From the NCBI GenBank assembly GCA_035282865.1, contig DATEVB010000035.1, forward strand, positions 1-12,305: DNA of 12,305 nucleotides. Reading direction: 5' to 3'. This document shows, in pieces, positions 1-6,418 of this stretch. Below the pieces are notes generated by a model, which ran no database searches, was not told the origin of the DNA, and saw nothing but the letters and a program-made list of their open reading frames with translations. Made by a program: the position numbers and the translations under genes. How positions within the stretch are numbered: the stretch's first letter is position 1; the number at the start of each line of letters is the position of its first letter. This DNA is from UBA4744 sp035282865. Lineage in GTDB: Bacteria; Actinomycetota; Acidimicrobiia; Spongiisociales; UBA4744.

Positions 1-1166
1 GCGGTCCGATGCAATCGGGTGAGGACGAACTCCCGGTGGCCGAGCGCCTCGGCGGCGGTGAGACGGCCATTGGCGGTTCTCACCGCCACATCGGCCATCG
101 CCGCGGCTGCATCGTCGAGCGTCATCTCCCCGGTGAGCGTCCCGGACACGTCGAGATCCACGTGTTCGGACATGGTCGCGGCCGTGTTCGGATTGGCGGT
201 GAGCTTCACGACCGGGACGATCGGGTTGCCGATGATGTTCCCCTGTCCGGTCGTGAACAGGTGAAGAGCGGCCCCTCCGGCGGCGAACAATGTCACCGAC
301 TCTGCCGCGGCTGACGACGTGTCCATGAAGTAGAGGCCGGGACCGCGTCGCGGCGGCTCGGCCATCTCCAGGACACCGTGCACGGTCGCACGTCCGATCT
401 TCTGGATGTTCCCCATCGCCTTCTCCTCGATAGTCGAGAGGCCACCCACGATGTTGCCCTGGGTGGGCTGGGAACCCATCAGATCGGCCTCTTGCTCGAG
501 GATGATCTGTTCGTGCTCGTCGAACAGCCGTTGGAACTTCGCTCGCTGTTCACCATCGACGACGCGCTCGGCCACGATGTGCTCACCGCCGGTGAGCTCG
601 GAGGTCTCACCGAAGAAGAACGTCCCTCCCTCGGCGGTGAACCATTCGCAGAACCGACCCACCGTCGGGTTCGAGCCGAGACCAGAGGTCGTGTCGGATT
701 CACCGCACTTGGCGCTGATCCACAGCTCGGGCAGTGGGATCTCAACGCGCTGAATCTCTGAGGCATCTTGCACCAGCTGTTGCGCGGCTCGTGCCGCCCG
801 TTCGATGGTCTTGAGATCACCCGATCCCTCGATGTGGAACCGGGCGACCGGCTTGCCGGTTTCGGCCACTGCGTCTGCGATGCGGGCCGTCCATTTGGGC
901 TCGATCCCGATCACCACCAGAGCAGCCACATTGGGATTCGATCCGGTGCCGATCATGGTGTCGAAGAACAGCTGCAGGTCGGGACCGAACTGGAGCCGGC
1001 CGTAAGGATGCGGGAGCGCCATCGTCCCGCCGATGACCTTGCCGACCGCTTCCGCTGCGGCGTTTGAGATGTCGTCGACCGGGAGGACGACCACGTGATT
1101 ACGGACACCGACGGCGCCGTTCGGGCGACGGTATCCGTAAAACGTCTTGTCCGAGATCATGCCCAT
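1..1166 (-). CDS. UxaA-family hydro-lyase, large subunit (partial, 3' end off the window)
   Basis: This is the catalytic subunit of a split UxaA-type dehydratase/lyase (altronate/galactarate dehydratase and sulfolactate sulfo-lyase superfamily), which performs metal-dependent beta-elimination on 2-hydroxy acids. Reading the minus strand from ATG at 1166 gives 388 codons without a stop. The opening residues FYGYRRPNGAVGVRNHV and the family signature KCGESDTTSGLGSNPTVG (residues 153-170, Cys154 a likely metal ligand) are visible. The last residues, EALGHREFVLTRLHR, look like the usual C-terminus of split large subunits, so only a few residues should be missing. ATG 1166 has AAGGGA at good spacing; the alternative ATG 1160 gives an exact ATGA overlap with the small-subunit stop. 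It is translationally coupled to that gene and is the last visible gene of the operon. The family is secure; the substrate is not. Confidence 0.9.
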   Translation of the reverse strand, partial: MGMISDKTFYGYRRPNGAVGVRNHVVVLPVDDISNAAAEAVGKVIGGTMALPHPYGRLQFGPDLQLFFDTMIGTGSNPNVAALVVIGIEPKWTARIADAVAETGKPVARFHIEGSGDLKTIERAARAAQQLVQDASEIQRVEIPLPELWISAKCGESDTTSGLGSNPTVGRFCEWFTAEGGTFFFGETSELTGGEHIVAERVVDGEQRAKFQRLFDEHEQIILEQEADLMGSQPTQGNIVGGLSTIEEKAMGNIQKIGRATVHGVLEMAEPPRRGPGLYFMDTSSAAAESVTLFAAGGAALHLFTTGQGNIIGNPIVPVVKLTANPNTAATMSEHVDLDVSGTLTGEMTLDDAAAAMADVAVRTANGRLTAAEALGHREFVLTRLHRT

Positions 1167-1444
1167 CGCAATCCCTTCAGGTTGTGTACGTGAACGTGCT
1201 TGCCGACTTCGACGTCGGCGGTGGCGGCCCCGATGGTCACCCCGTATTCAATGACCTGCTGTCCCTCAGAGAGCCGGACCAGCGCGATCTTGTGGCCCAG
1301 GGATACATCTTCGGCCATCTCGATCGTGATGTCCTCACCCTCTTTCTCGTCGACGTATCTGCCCACCGCTCGGTGACCGCGAGAGAGGTCTCGCGTAGCG
1401 ACGCCGACCGAGTCACCCAGTCGGTGAATTCGAAAATCGACCAT
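1157..1444 (-). CDS. UxaA-family small subunit (SAF domain)
   Basis: This 95-residue protein is the separate N-terminal SAF-domain subunit of a UxaA-type dehydratase/lyase. The conserved region IEYGVTIGAATADVEVGKHV (about residues 65-84) runs into the histidine-rich HVHVHN motif (83-88) typical of altronate dehydratase N-termini and of the SuyA subunit of sulfolactate sulfo-lyase. In Escherichia coli UxaA and GarD this domain is fused to the large subunit; here it is a separate chain overlapping the next gene. The start is supported by AAAGGA six bases before ATG 1444. A 47-base gap separates it from the upstream oxidoreductase gene. The split arrangement is shared by SuyAB and by many Gram-positive altronate-dehydratase-like pairs, so it does not settle the substrate. 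Confidence 0.87.
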   Translation of the reverse strand: MVDFRIHRLGDSVGVATRDLSRGHRAVGRYVDEKEGEDITIEMAEDVSLGHKIALVRLSEGQQVIEYGVTIGAATADVEVGKHVHVHNLKGLRWA

Positions 1445-1457
1445 GTGTGTTCCTTTC

Positions 1458-1473
1458 CCCGCCCAGCGGCGGG
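1458..1473 (-). other. short GC hairpin between oxidoreductase and SAF genes
   Basis: CCCGCC and GGCGGG form a perfect 6-bp stem with a 4-base loop in the 47-base gap, immediately upstream of the AAAGGA ribosome-binding site of the SAF gene. There is no T-run, so it is not a classic terminator. It could mark an mRNA processing or stability point. The function is a guess. Confidence 0.4.
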
Positions 1474-1491
1474 ATCTCAGTCCTTGCTAGC

Positions 1492-2553
1492 TCACCCGGT
1501 CGCGACGCCTACCGCATCAAGGAACGGTTTCACCTCGACGGCTTTCCCACCAAGGCGTGACGACTCGATGGCCGTGTGGACCACGGCCAGCGCCCGGATG
1601 GCTTCAACGGCACCGACCTCGATGGTAGCCTTCCCCCGGATCGCCAGACCGAACTCTTCGAGCTGCTCGCGGAACATGTCCGTCGGCGGCAGCTCGACCG
1701 GGGTCCGCTCCTGTTGACCATACGCCTGCGAAACGAGCGTCGAGAAGGCATCCGCCTCGTGGGCGTCGTCCCAGTGGGTAAAGTCGAGGTCGTACATGAG
1801 GTTCTGCTTCGTGCCCTGCAGCCGGATCTGGTAGATCCCCGGAGACGCCCAACCACAACCCAGATAGCCAAGAGCGCCCGACTCGAACTCGAGGATCGCC
1901 ATGGTGGCGTCCGGCACCTCCGCATTGGTGAACAGCTTGCGAGTGTGAGCCGTCACCGCCGCCACCGGTCCCAGCAGATACTGGAGGTTGTCGGCGTGAT
2001 GAACACCGAGCTGGATCAGCGGACCACCCGGGGTCTTGTCGAGATACCAGCGCCACGTGTCCGGGGTGAGCTCGAGCCCCCGTTCGTTCGAGAAGTTCGC
2101 TTCGGCCAACGAGACACCGCCGAGGGTTCCCTCCTCGATCCACTTCTTCATCACCCGGTTTCCGGACAGTCGCCGGGCGCTGTGTCCCACTGCGAACAAC
2201 CCACCCGTGCGCTCCACCGCATCTTTGATCGCCAGAGCGTCCTCCAGCGTCTGGGCAATCGGTTTGTCTGTGTAGACCGCTTTGCCCGCGTCGAGGGCCC
2301 GGATGATGACGTCTTTGTGGGTGTCATTCGGGGTGGTGACGATCACCCCTTCCACATCGGGATCCGCCAGTAAGGCCTCGTAGCTCGCAGCGCTCTTCGG
2401 GACCCCGTACTCGGCCATGAAGGCGGCACGCTTGTTCTCCGAACGCGAGTAGCACGAGTAGAGCTCAACGACATCTCCCCGTTGGGCGCCACGCGCCAGC
2501 ACCCGGGCCCAGCGGCCGAGACCGACGGACGCCAGACGGATCTTGTCTGCCAT
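1492..2553 (-). CDS. Gfo/Idh/MocA-family NAD(P)-dependent oxidoreductase
   Basis: The 353-residue product is a sugar, inositol or sugar-acid dehydrogenase-type enzyme. The N-terminal Rossmann fold has IRLASVGLGRWA (GxG at 11-13). VTTPNDTHKD is at 72-81, and TDKP at 95-98 is the family's EKP-type motif with Asp for Glu. The catalytic-domain segment QLGVHHADNLQYLLG begins at 181 and contains the probable catalytic His185 or His186. Length is normal for the family. The start is ATG 2553, preceded by a strong AGGAGG; the frame stays open 40 codons further upstream, but that part overlaps the cupin gene and looks non-coding. It lies 16 bases downstream of the cupin gene, in the same operon. Substrate and cofactor preference cannot be read from sequence. 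Confidence 0.9.
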   Translation of the reverse strand: MADKIRLASVGLGRWARVLARGAQRGDVVELYSCYSRSENKRAAFMAEYGVPKSAASYEALLADPDVEGVIVTTPNDTHKDVIIRALDAGKAVYTDKPIAQTLEDALAIKDAVERTGGLFAVGHSARRLSGNRVMKKWIEEGTLGGVSLAEANFSNERGLELTPDTWRWYLDKTPGGPLIQLGVHHADNLQYLLGPVAAVTAHTRKLFTNAEVPDATMAILEFESGALGYLGCGWASPGIYQIRLQGTKQNLMYDLDFTHWDDAHEADAFSTLVSQAYGQQERTPVELPPTDMFREQLEEFGLAIRGKATIEVGAVEAIRALAVVHTAIESSRLGGKAVEVKPFLDAVGVATG

Positions 2554-2569
2554 TGGTACCTCCTGTGTT

Positions 2570-2932
2570 TTAGGTGACCGTGATGTCGGTGTCTTCGTTG
2601 TTGGCGAAGAGGTCGGGGTGTGGGAAGAAGCAGACGAGCCGCATGTCCGCGCCCTCGTCCGGAACCGTGGCATGGGCCGATCCAGCCGGGACGTGGACCG
2701 TGTCTCCCGGCGCCACCGGATGCCACTCTCCGTCGAGCCACACCCGGCCGCGGCCCGCCTCGATGTAGATGACCTCCTCGGACAAGGGATGCCGGTGCGC
2801 CGTACGACCTGCGGTCCTCTCGAGTTCCACGATACGTAAGCTCGACGAGGTCTCTACGCCTCGCAACGGGTCGGCCGCCCGCCGACCGGGCAGGTCGACG
2901 AACCGGATCCCGGCGCCCGTCACCACCGTCAC
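2570..2932 (-). CDS. single-domain cupin protein
   Basis: A 120-residue cupin. Motif 1 is GRTAHRHPLSEEVIYIEAG (42-60), giving metal ligands His46, His48 and Glu52 or Glu53. Motif 2 is GDTVHVPAGSAH (76-87), giving the fourth ligand His87. All four usual metal ligands are therefore present. Small stand-alone cupins in sugar-acid operons are often isomerases, epimerases or ligand-binding proteins; this one cannot be assigned. The start is GTG 2932, whose GTGA overlaps the stop of the creatininase gene. A second GTG two codons further in is possible. There is no strong ribosome-binding site, consistent with translational coupling. Confidence 0.85.
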   Translation of the reverse strand: MTVVTGAGIRFVDLPGRRAADPLRGVETSSSLRIVELERTAGRTAHRHPLSEEVIYIEAGRGRVWLDGEWHPVAPGDTVHVPAGSAHATVPDEGADMRLVCFFPHPDLFANNEDTDITVT

Positions 2933-3693
2933 GATTCGCGCACCCGGAGCGAGAAGATGTCGGCCACCCGCTTGGCCACGTCGCCGGCAATGGTGGCGGC
3001 GAAACCGGCGGCCAGCTCGTCGGTGGCCCACCGGGGGTTGCCGTACCAGCCATCGGCGTCGATCTCGGTGACCTCAGTGATGTATCCGTAGGTCTCCTTG
3101 CCGCGGCGCATAGCATCGAGAGCGATGGCATGGTCGGGACGCGTAGCGTCTCCGGCCAGCTCGATGTGGACGAGGTCGGGGTCGCGGGCCATCACTGCGA
3201 TCGCCTCGATTCCACCGCCATGTGTGAGCTCCCCGCCTTGCGAGGCGTACACCCGTTGAGCGGTGTAACACGAGTGAGCGGTGACCACATAGACCCCGGG
3301 ATGCCGGTCTTGGATGTCGGTGGCGATCGAGTCCATCGAGGCGATGTTGCCTTCGTGCCAGTTGACAAAGACGAAGCGATTCACACCCATCGCCACGAGT
3401 TCCTCGCAGATGTCGGTCAGCAGCGCCTCGAAGGTCGACCGGCGGAGGCTGATGGTGCCGGGATGTCCGGCGTGGATCGGCGTCACCCCGTAGGGCCCGA
3501 AGGGCACGTATAGAGCGTCGAGGCGCTCTGCGACGGCCTCCGCCACCACTTCACCGGCGATCGCATCGGTTCCGCAAGGGAGATGGGGACCGTGTTGTTC
3601 GGTGCTTCCGAATGGAATCACGGCCATGCCGGATCGCTCGATCAGGTCGGCGACGTCGGGGCTCGTCAGGTCGTAGATGGATCGGGGGTTCAC
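2929..3693 (-). CDS. creatininase-family amidohydrolase/lactonase
   Basis: A 254-residue metal hydrolase of the creatininase (creatinine amidohydrolase) superfamily, which opens cyclic amides and lactones. STEQHGPHLPCGTDA supplies Glu32, His34 and Asp43, closely matching the metal residues of classical creatininase. GHPGTISL is at 76-83, NWHEGN (111-116, His113) replaces the usual NGHGGN, and HGGGIEA (158-164, Glu163) corresponds to the HAGxxET motif. GTG 3693 is preceded by GAGGAGACCAC, and its GTGA overlaps the stop of the dehydrogenase gene. Between a hydroxyacid dehydrogenase and a UxaA-type lyase, hydrolysis of a lactone or lactam intermediate is more plausible than creatinine breakdown. 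That is inference from context. Confidence 0.88.
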   Translation of the reverse strand: MNPRSIYDLTSPDVADLIERSGMAVIPFGSTEQHGPHLPCGTDAIAGEVVAEAVAERLDALYVPFGPYGVTPIHAGHPGTISLRRSTFEALLTDICEELVAMGVNRFVFVNWHEGNIASMDSIATDIQDRHPGVYVVTAHSCYTAQRVYASQGGELTHGGGIEAIAVMARDPDLVHIELAGDATRPDHAIALDAMRRGKETYGYITEVTEIDADGWYGNPRWATDELAAGFAATIAGDVAKRVADIFSLRVRES

Positions 3694-4655
3694 GTGGTCT
3701 CCTCGGGTAGGACGGCGGCGTTGCGCGGTGATTCGCCGAGGATGACTCGACGAGCCTCCTCGGCGCTCTTCCGGCGGAGATCCGCCTGGCTTTCCTCCGT
3801 GTACCAGCCGGTGTGGGGTGACAGGATCATCCGGTCGAGCACCGCGGCGAACCTGGACAGATCGGGCGGCTCCGGCTGGAACACGTCCAGGGCTGCTAGG
3901 CGCGGGGCTCCCGCCGCCAGCGCCTCCACCAGAGCATCACCGTCGACCAATGACCCTCGAGCGGTGTTGATGAGGATGCTCCCCGGCTTCATCGATGCCA
4001 GCTCGGCTGCGCCAACCAGCGGCCTCCCATCGGTCGGACCCGGGGCATGGAGGGTTACCAGATCACTCATGGAGAAGATCTCCCCCGGCCCGCACGATTC
4101 GATGCCGTCCCCCTCCACCATGACGTAGGCATCATGGACGAGAATTCGCCGGAAGCCGACCGCTCGCAGCAACTCGGCCACGCGGCGGCCGATGCGGCCG
4201 AACCCGACCACGCCTACGGTCATCGAGGACGGGAGATGGAGCGGACGGAGCTTCGAGAATCCCCATTCTCCCGAGCGGACGATTGAGTCCGCCTCGATCA
4301 GACGACGAACAGCGGCCAGTGCCAGAGCCAGAGTGTGCTGCGCTACCGTCTCGGTCCCGTAGTCCGGCACGTAAGCGACGGTATAGCCGAGACGCCGGGC
4401 GGCCGCGAGATCGACCGAATCGACCCCGATCCCCGCCCGAACGATGGCGCGACAAGACAACCGCTCCAGGACCTCGGCCGTGAACCTCGGCAGCGAGCCG
4501 GCGACGATCACCCGGGCCGAGCCGGCCGCCTCGATGATCTCGGCGGCGGTACCTCCGGAACCCACCGCGAGGCGAGCGAGATCCCCGAGCACCTCTTCCT
4601 CGATGGAGAGGTCGGGATAGCGGGTTCCGAGCAGCACTACAACCGGTTCGTTCAC
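3690..4655 (-). CDS. D-isomer-specific 2-hydroxyacid dehydrogenase
   Basis: An NAD(P)-dependent dehydrogenase of about 321 residues interconverting a 2-hydroxy acid and a 2-keto acid. The nucleotide-binding loop is VGVVGFGRIGRRVAELL (GxGxxG at 151-156), with Asp175 at the end of the second strand favouring NAD. The catalytic set is complete: Arg233 in INTARGSLVDGDAL, Glu262 in DVFQPEP and His281 in LSPHTGWY. The PGDH/glyoxylate reductase/CtBP-like subgroup and the (S)-sulfolactate dehydrogenase SlcC belong to this family. GTG 4655 gives the expected N-terminus, but the only good Shine-Dalgarno (AAGGAGA, 4681-4687) is about 25 bases upstream. The frame stays open to a TTG at 4715, inside the operator region, which I consider unlikely. 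This is the first gene of the operon; its stop overlaps the next start. Confidence 0.88.
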   Translation of the reverse strand: MNEPVVVLLGTRYPDLSIEEEVLGDLARLAVGSGGTAAEIIEAAGSARVIVAGSLPRFTAEVLERLSCRAIVRAGIGVDSVDLAAARRLGYTVAYVPDYGTETVAQHTLALALAAVRRLIEADSIVRSGEWGFSKLRPLHLPSSMTVGVVGFGRIGRRVAELLRAVGFRRILVHDAYVMVEGDGIESCGPGEIFSMSDLVTLHAPGPTDGRPLVGAAELASMKPGSILINTARGSLVDGDALVEALAAGAPRLAALDVFQPEPPDLSRFAAVLDRMILSPHTGWYTEESQADLRRKSAEEARRVILGESPRNAAVLPEETT

Positions 4656-4686
4656 GGCAGCAACTCTACGGGACTCGATCTCTCCT

Positions 4687-4700
4687 TGCAATCGATTGTA
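4687..4700. promoter_or_regulatory. LacI-type palindromic operator, site 1
   Basis: TGCAATCGATTGTA contains the perfect 10-bp palindrome CAATCGATTG centred on CG and agrees with the CG-centred LacI-family pattern TGNAANCGNTTNCA at nearly every position. It lies 32 bases upstream of the dehydrogenase GTG. The same 10-mer occurs once more in the window, in front of the ABC importer (10567-10576). A further half-site CAATCGA is at 4713-4719, 24 bases away centre to centre. LacI-type is the best fit; another regulator family is possible. Confidence 0.65.
4695..4700 (-). promoter_or_regulatory. possible -10 box of the catabolic operon
   Basis: On the minus strand TACAAT overlaps the operator and is a good -10 match. 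No convincing -35 is seen 16-18 bases upstream; the best is CGGTTC with a 17-base spacer. A repressor on the overlapping palindrome would block it. The start site would fall near 4688, giving a short leader that includes AAGGAGA. Confidence 0.4.
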
Positions 4701-4766
4701 GGGCTTTCGGCCCAATCGAACCGATCAGTGGCGTCGGGAGCCACCGAACCGAGATCCGCGCCGGGA

Positions 4767-5804
4767 TTACGGGACCAGGACGTCCCGGCCGATCACCGAA
4801 CCGACCCGCACTCGCTCGTGCAGGAACTCGACCTCTTCCAGCGGATACGTGCCGGCCACCACCGGATTGATCAGGCCGCGAGTCACCAGGTCGATGACCG
4901 TCGCCAACTCGTCCGAAGAGACATTGCGAGAGCCGCGAATCTCCCATTCGTTGCGGTAGATCGACCCCGGATCGATGTTCCAGGCGGCGCCCGTATGTGA
5001 GCCAACGATCACCATGCGGCCGCCTTTTGCGAGCGACGCCAGCGTGGCCGGCATGGTGGCAGGCCCCACGAGCTCCAGGATCGCGTCGGCGCCGCGCCCA
5101 CCGGTCCACTCCCGGATGGCCTTGCCAAGATCGGTCACAGTGGGATCAATGGCGATCTCGGCCCCGTACTGAAGCGCCGCGGCAACTTTCTCGGCGCCGA
5201 GATCAACCGCCGCCACCGCCGCCCCCAGCATCCGGCCGAGTTGAACGGCGTGCAGCCCGACCCCACCGCCCGCACCGGTCACGACCAGCCGTTCCCCCGG
5301 CAACAAACCCATCCTGGCCGTCAGGGCGTGGAAGGGAGTGCCGACGGCATTAGCGAGGATCGATCCTGCCGGGAAGTCGATCGCGTCGGAGAGTCGCACG
5401 ACGTTGCGAGCGGGCATCACGGAATACTCCGCGTATCCGCCCGGGATGTTCACACCTACATGCCCGCCGAAGTTCTCACAGATGGTCTCGCGCCCCCGCA
5501 GACACCAGCGACAAGTTCCGCACACCAGGTAGAGAGTGGCAGCCACCCTGGTCCCGATCTGCCACCCGATCACCCCCGGACCGACCCCGGCGATCTCTCC
5601 GGCGATCTCGTGGCCGAGCACGTGCGGCAGGGGGGACCGCTCCCGGCCCCCGGCCCGGATCGCCAGGTCGAAACGGTCTACCGCACAGGCCCGAACCCGT
5701 AACAACACCTCCCCGGCCCCCGGCTCGGGGACTACGAGCTCGCGGAGAATCAGCGGACCGCCGTACTCCTCCAGAACCATTGCCCGCATCGTCTGCTCCG
5801 ACAT
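4767..5804 (-). CDS. zinc-dependent medium-chain alcohol dehydrogenase
   Basis: A 345-residue MDR-superfamily zinc-binding dehydrogenase. Catalytic-zinc residues Cys40 (RACAVDRFD) and His65-Glu66 (GHEIAGEIAGVG) are present. The structural zinc lobe has four cysteines at 95, 98, 101 and 109 (CGTCRWCLRGRETIC). The Rossmann segment is VVTGAGGGVGLHAVQLG (from 174). In the segment that usually supplies the third catalytic-zinc ligand (Cys or Asp), ILANAVGTPFHAL has Asn152. The ATG at 5804 has only a weak GGGG upstream; the internal Met6 is an alternative start. The gene ends 111 bases before the dehydrogenase operon, with operator and putative promoter between, so it is probably a separate unit with read-through possible. 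The substrate, an alcohol or sugar alcohol, is unknown. Confidence 0.88.
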   Translation of the reverse strand: MSEQTMRAMVLEEYGGPLILRELVVPEPGAGEVLLRVRACAVDRFDLAIRAGGRERSPLPHVLGHEIAGEIAGVGPGVIGWQIGTRVAATLYLVCGTCRWCLRGRETICENFGGHVGVNIPGGYAEYSVMPARNVVRLSDAIDFPAGSILANAVGTPFHALTARMGLLPGERLVVTGAGGGVGLHAVQLGRMLGAAVAAVDLGAEKVAAALQYGAEIAIDPTVTDLGKAIREWTGGRGADAILELVGPATMPATLASLAKGGRMVIVGSHTGAAWNIDPGSIYRNEWEIRGSRNVSSDELATVIDLVTRGLINPVVAGTYPLEEVEFLHERVRVGSVIGRDVLVP

Positions 5805-5826
5805 TGCCCCAGGCTACAGCGTTCGT

Positions 5827-5855
5827 TTGCGACCAGGTCCCACAGTCCGTATCTT
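5827..5855 (+). promoter_or_regulatory. possible sigma70-type promoter for the OsmC/hydrolase unit
   Basis: TTGCGA (5827-5832) and TATCTT (5850-5855) are separated by exactly 17 bases in the region between the divergent dehydrogenase and OsmC genes. The match to consensus is moderate, and no second copy supports it. Confidence 0.35.
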
Positions 5856-5901
5856 CCGGTCGTTGTCACTCGAGTCCAACGTCAACGAACGGCGAAAGGG
5901 T

Positions 5902-5925
5902 GGCGGTGCCCGAACGGGCACCGCC
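5902..5925 (+). other. strong GC hairpin in the OsmC 5' leader
   Basis: GGCGGTGCCC and GGGCACCGCC form a perfect 10-bp stem around a GAAC loop. It lies 24 bases before the OsmC ATG and just upstream of its AGGAGG. There is no T-run. It may be a leader structure, an attenuator-like element, or a protein site read as DNA. Confidence 0.55.
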
Positions 5926-5949
5926 CTCGAGTACCGATAGGAGGGCGCC

Positions 5950-6348
5950 ATGAAAGTCGAGGTCGAGCAGGTGGCCGGGCGGCGGATGGTGGTCCGCGCC
6001 CGGGGAGTCGAGCTGATCGTGGACGACACTCTCGCGGCCGGAGGGCCGGGCGACGGTTTCCGCCCGACCGAGCTCCTGATGGGCGCCCTCGGTACCTGCA
6101 TGATCGGGACGATGATCAACTTCGCCCGCAATCAGGACATCTCTGTGTCGAACATCTCGATGACGCTGGAGGATGAGTCGGCCGAGCATCCGGAGAGGAT
6201 CGGGGATATCCGGGCCGTCATGCGCCTCGAGACCGACGCCACCGACCGGCGGCGAGCCGGCCTCGAACGGGTGGCCGCAGCCTGCAAGATCCACAATACC
6301 CTCGAGCACGGGCCCGAGATCGGCTTTGGATTCGAGGTGATCGAGTGA
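5950..6348 (+). CDS. OsmC/Ohr-family protein
   Basis: A 132-residue cytoplasmic OsmC-family protein, a fold used for thiol-dependent reduction of organic hydroperoxides. The two signature cysteines are present: Cys50 in LMGALGTCMIGTM and Cys112 in VAAACKIHNTLEHG, the usual peroxidatic and resolving pair. RPTELLMGALGTC is the typical helix entry. Length is normal. The start ATG 5950 is preceded by AGGAGG at good spacing. It reads away from the zinc dehydrogenase and is followed after 70 bases by the alpha/beta hydrolase, so the two are probably cotranscribed. It is closer to general OsmC/YhfA-like proteins than to a clear Ohr, so peroxide detoxification is likely but unproven. Confidence 0.85.
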   Translation: MKVEVEQVAGRRMVVRARGVELIVDDTLAAGGPGDGFRPTELLMGALGTCMIGTMINFARNQDISVSNISMTLEDESAEHPERIGDIRAVMRLETDATDRRRAGLERVAAACKIHNTLEHGPEIGFGFEVIE

Positions 6349-6418
6349 CGACTTACGGAAGTCTGCCCCTCGTCCCGGCCGGGTGGCGAGAATCGACCAC
6401 CCCGCAAAGGAGGAACCC

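Noticed and set aside
378..1717. Plus-strand open frames over the UxaA genes
   Set aside because: They oppose the large- and small-subunit genes, whose minus-strand frames carry clear family signatures.
1576..2373. Long plus-strand open frame (265 codons)
   Set aside because: It lies antisense to the well-supported Gfo/Idh/MocA gene, has no recognisable motif, and is the usual mirror frame in high-GC DNA.
4335..5000. Plus-strand open frame of 221 codons across the operator region
   Set aside because: It overlaps two supported minus-strand genes and the operator, with no recognisable domain.
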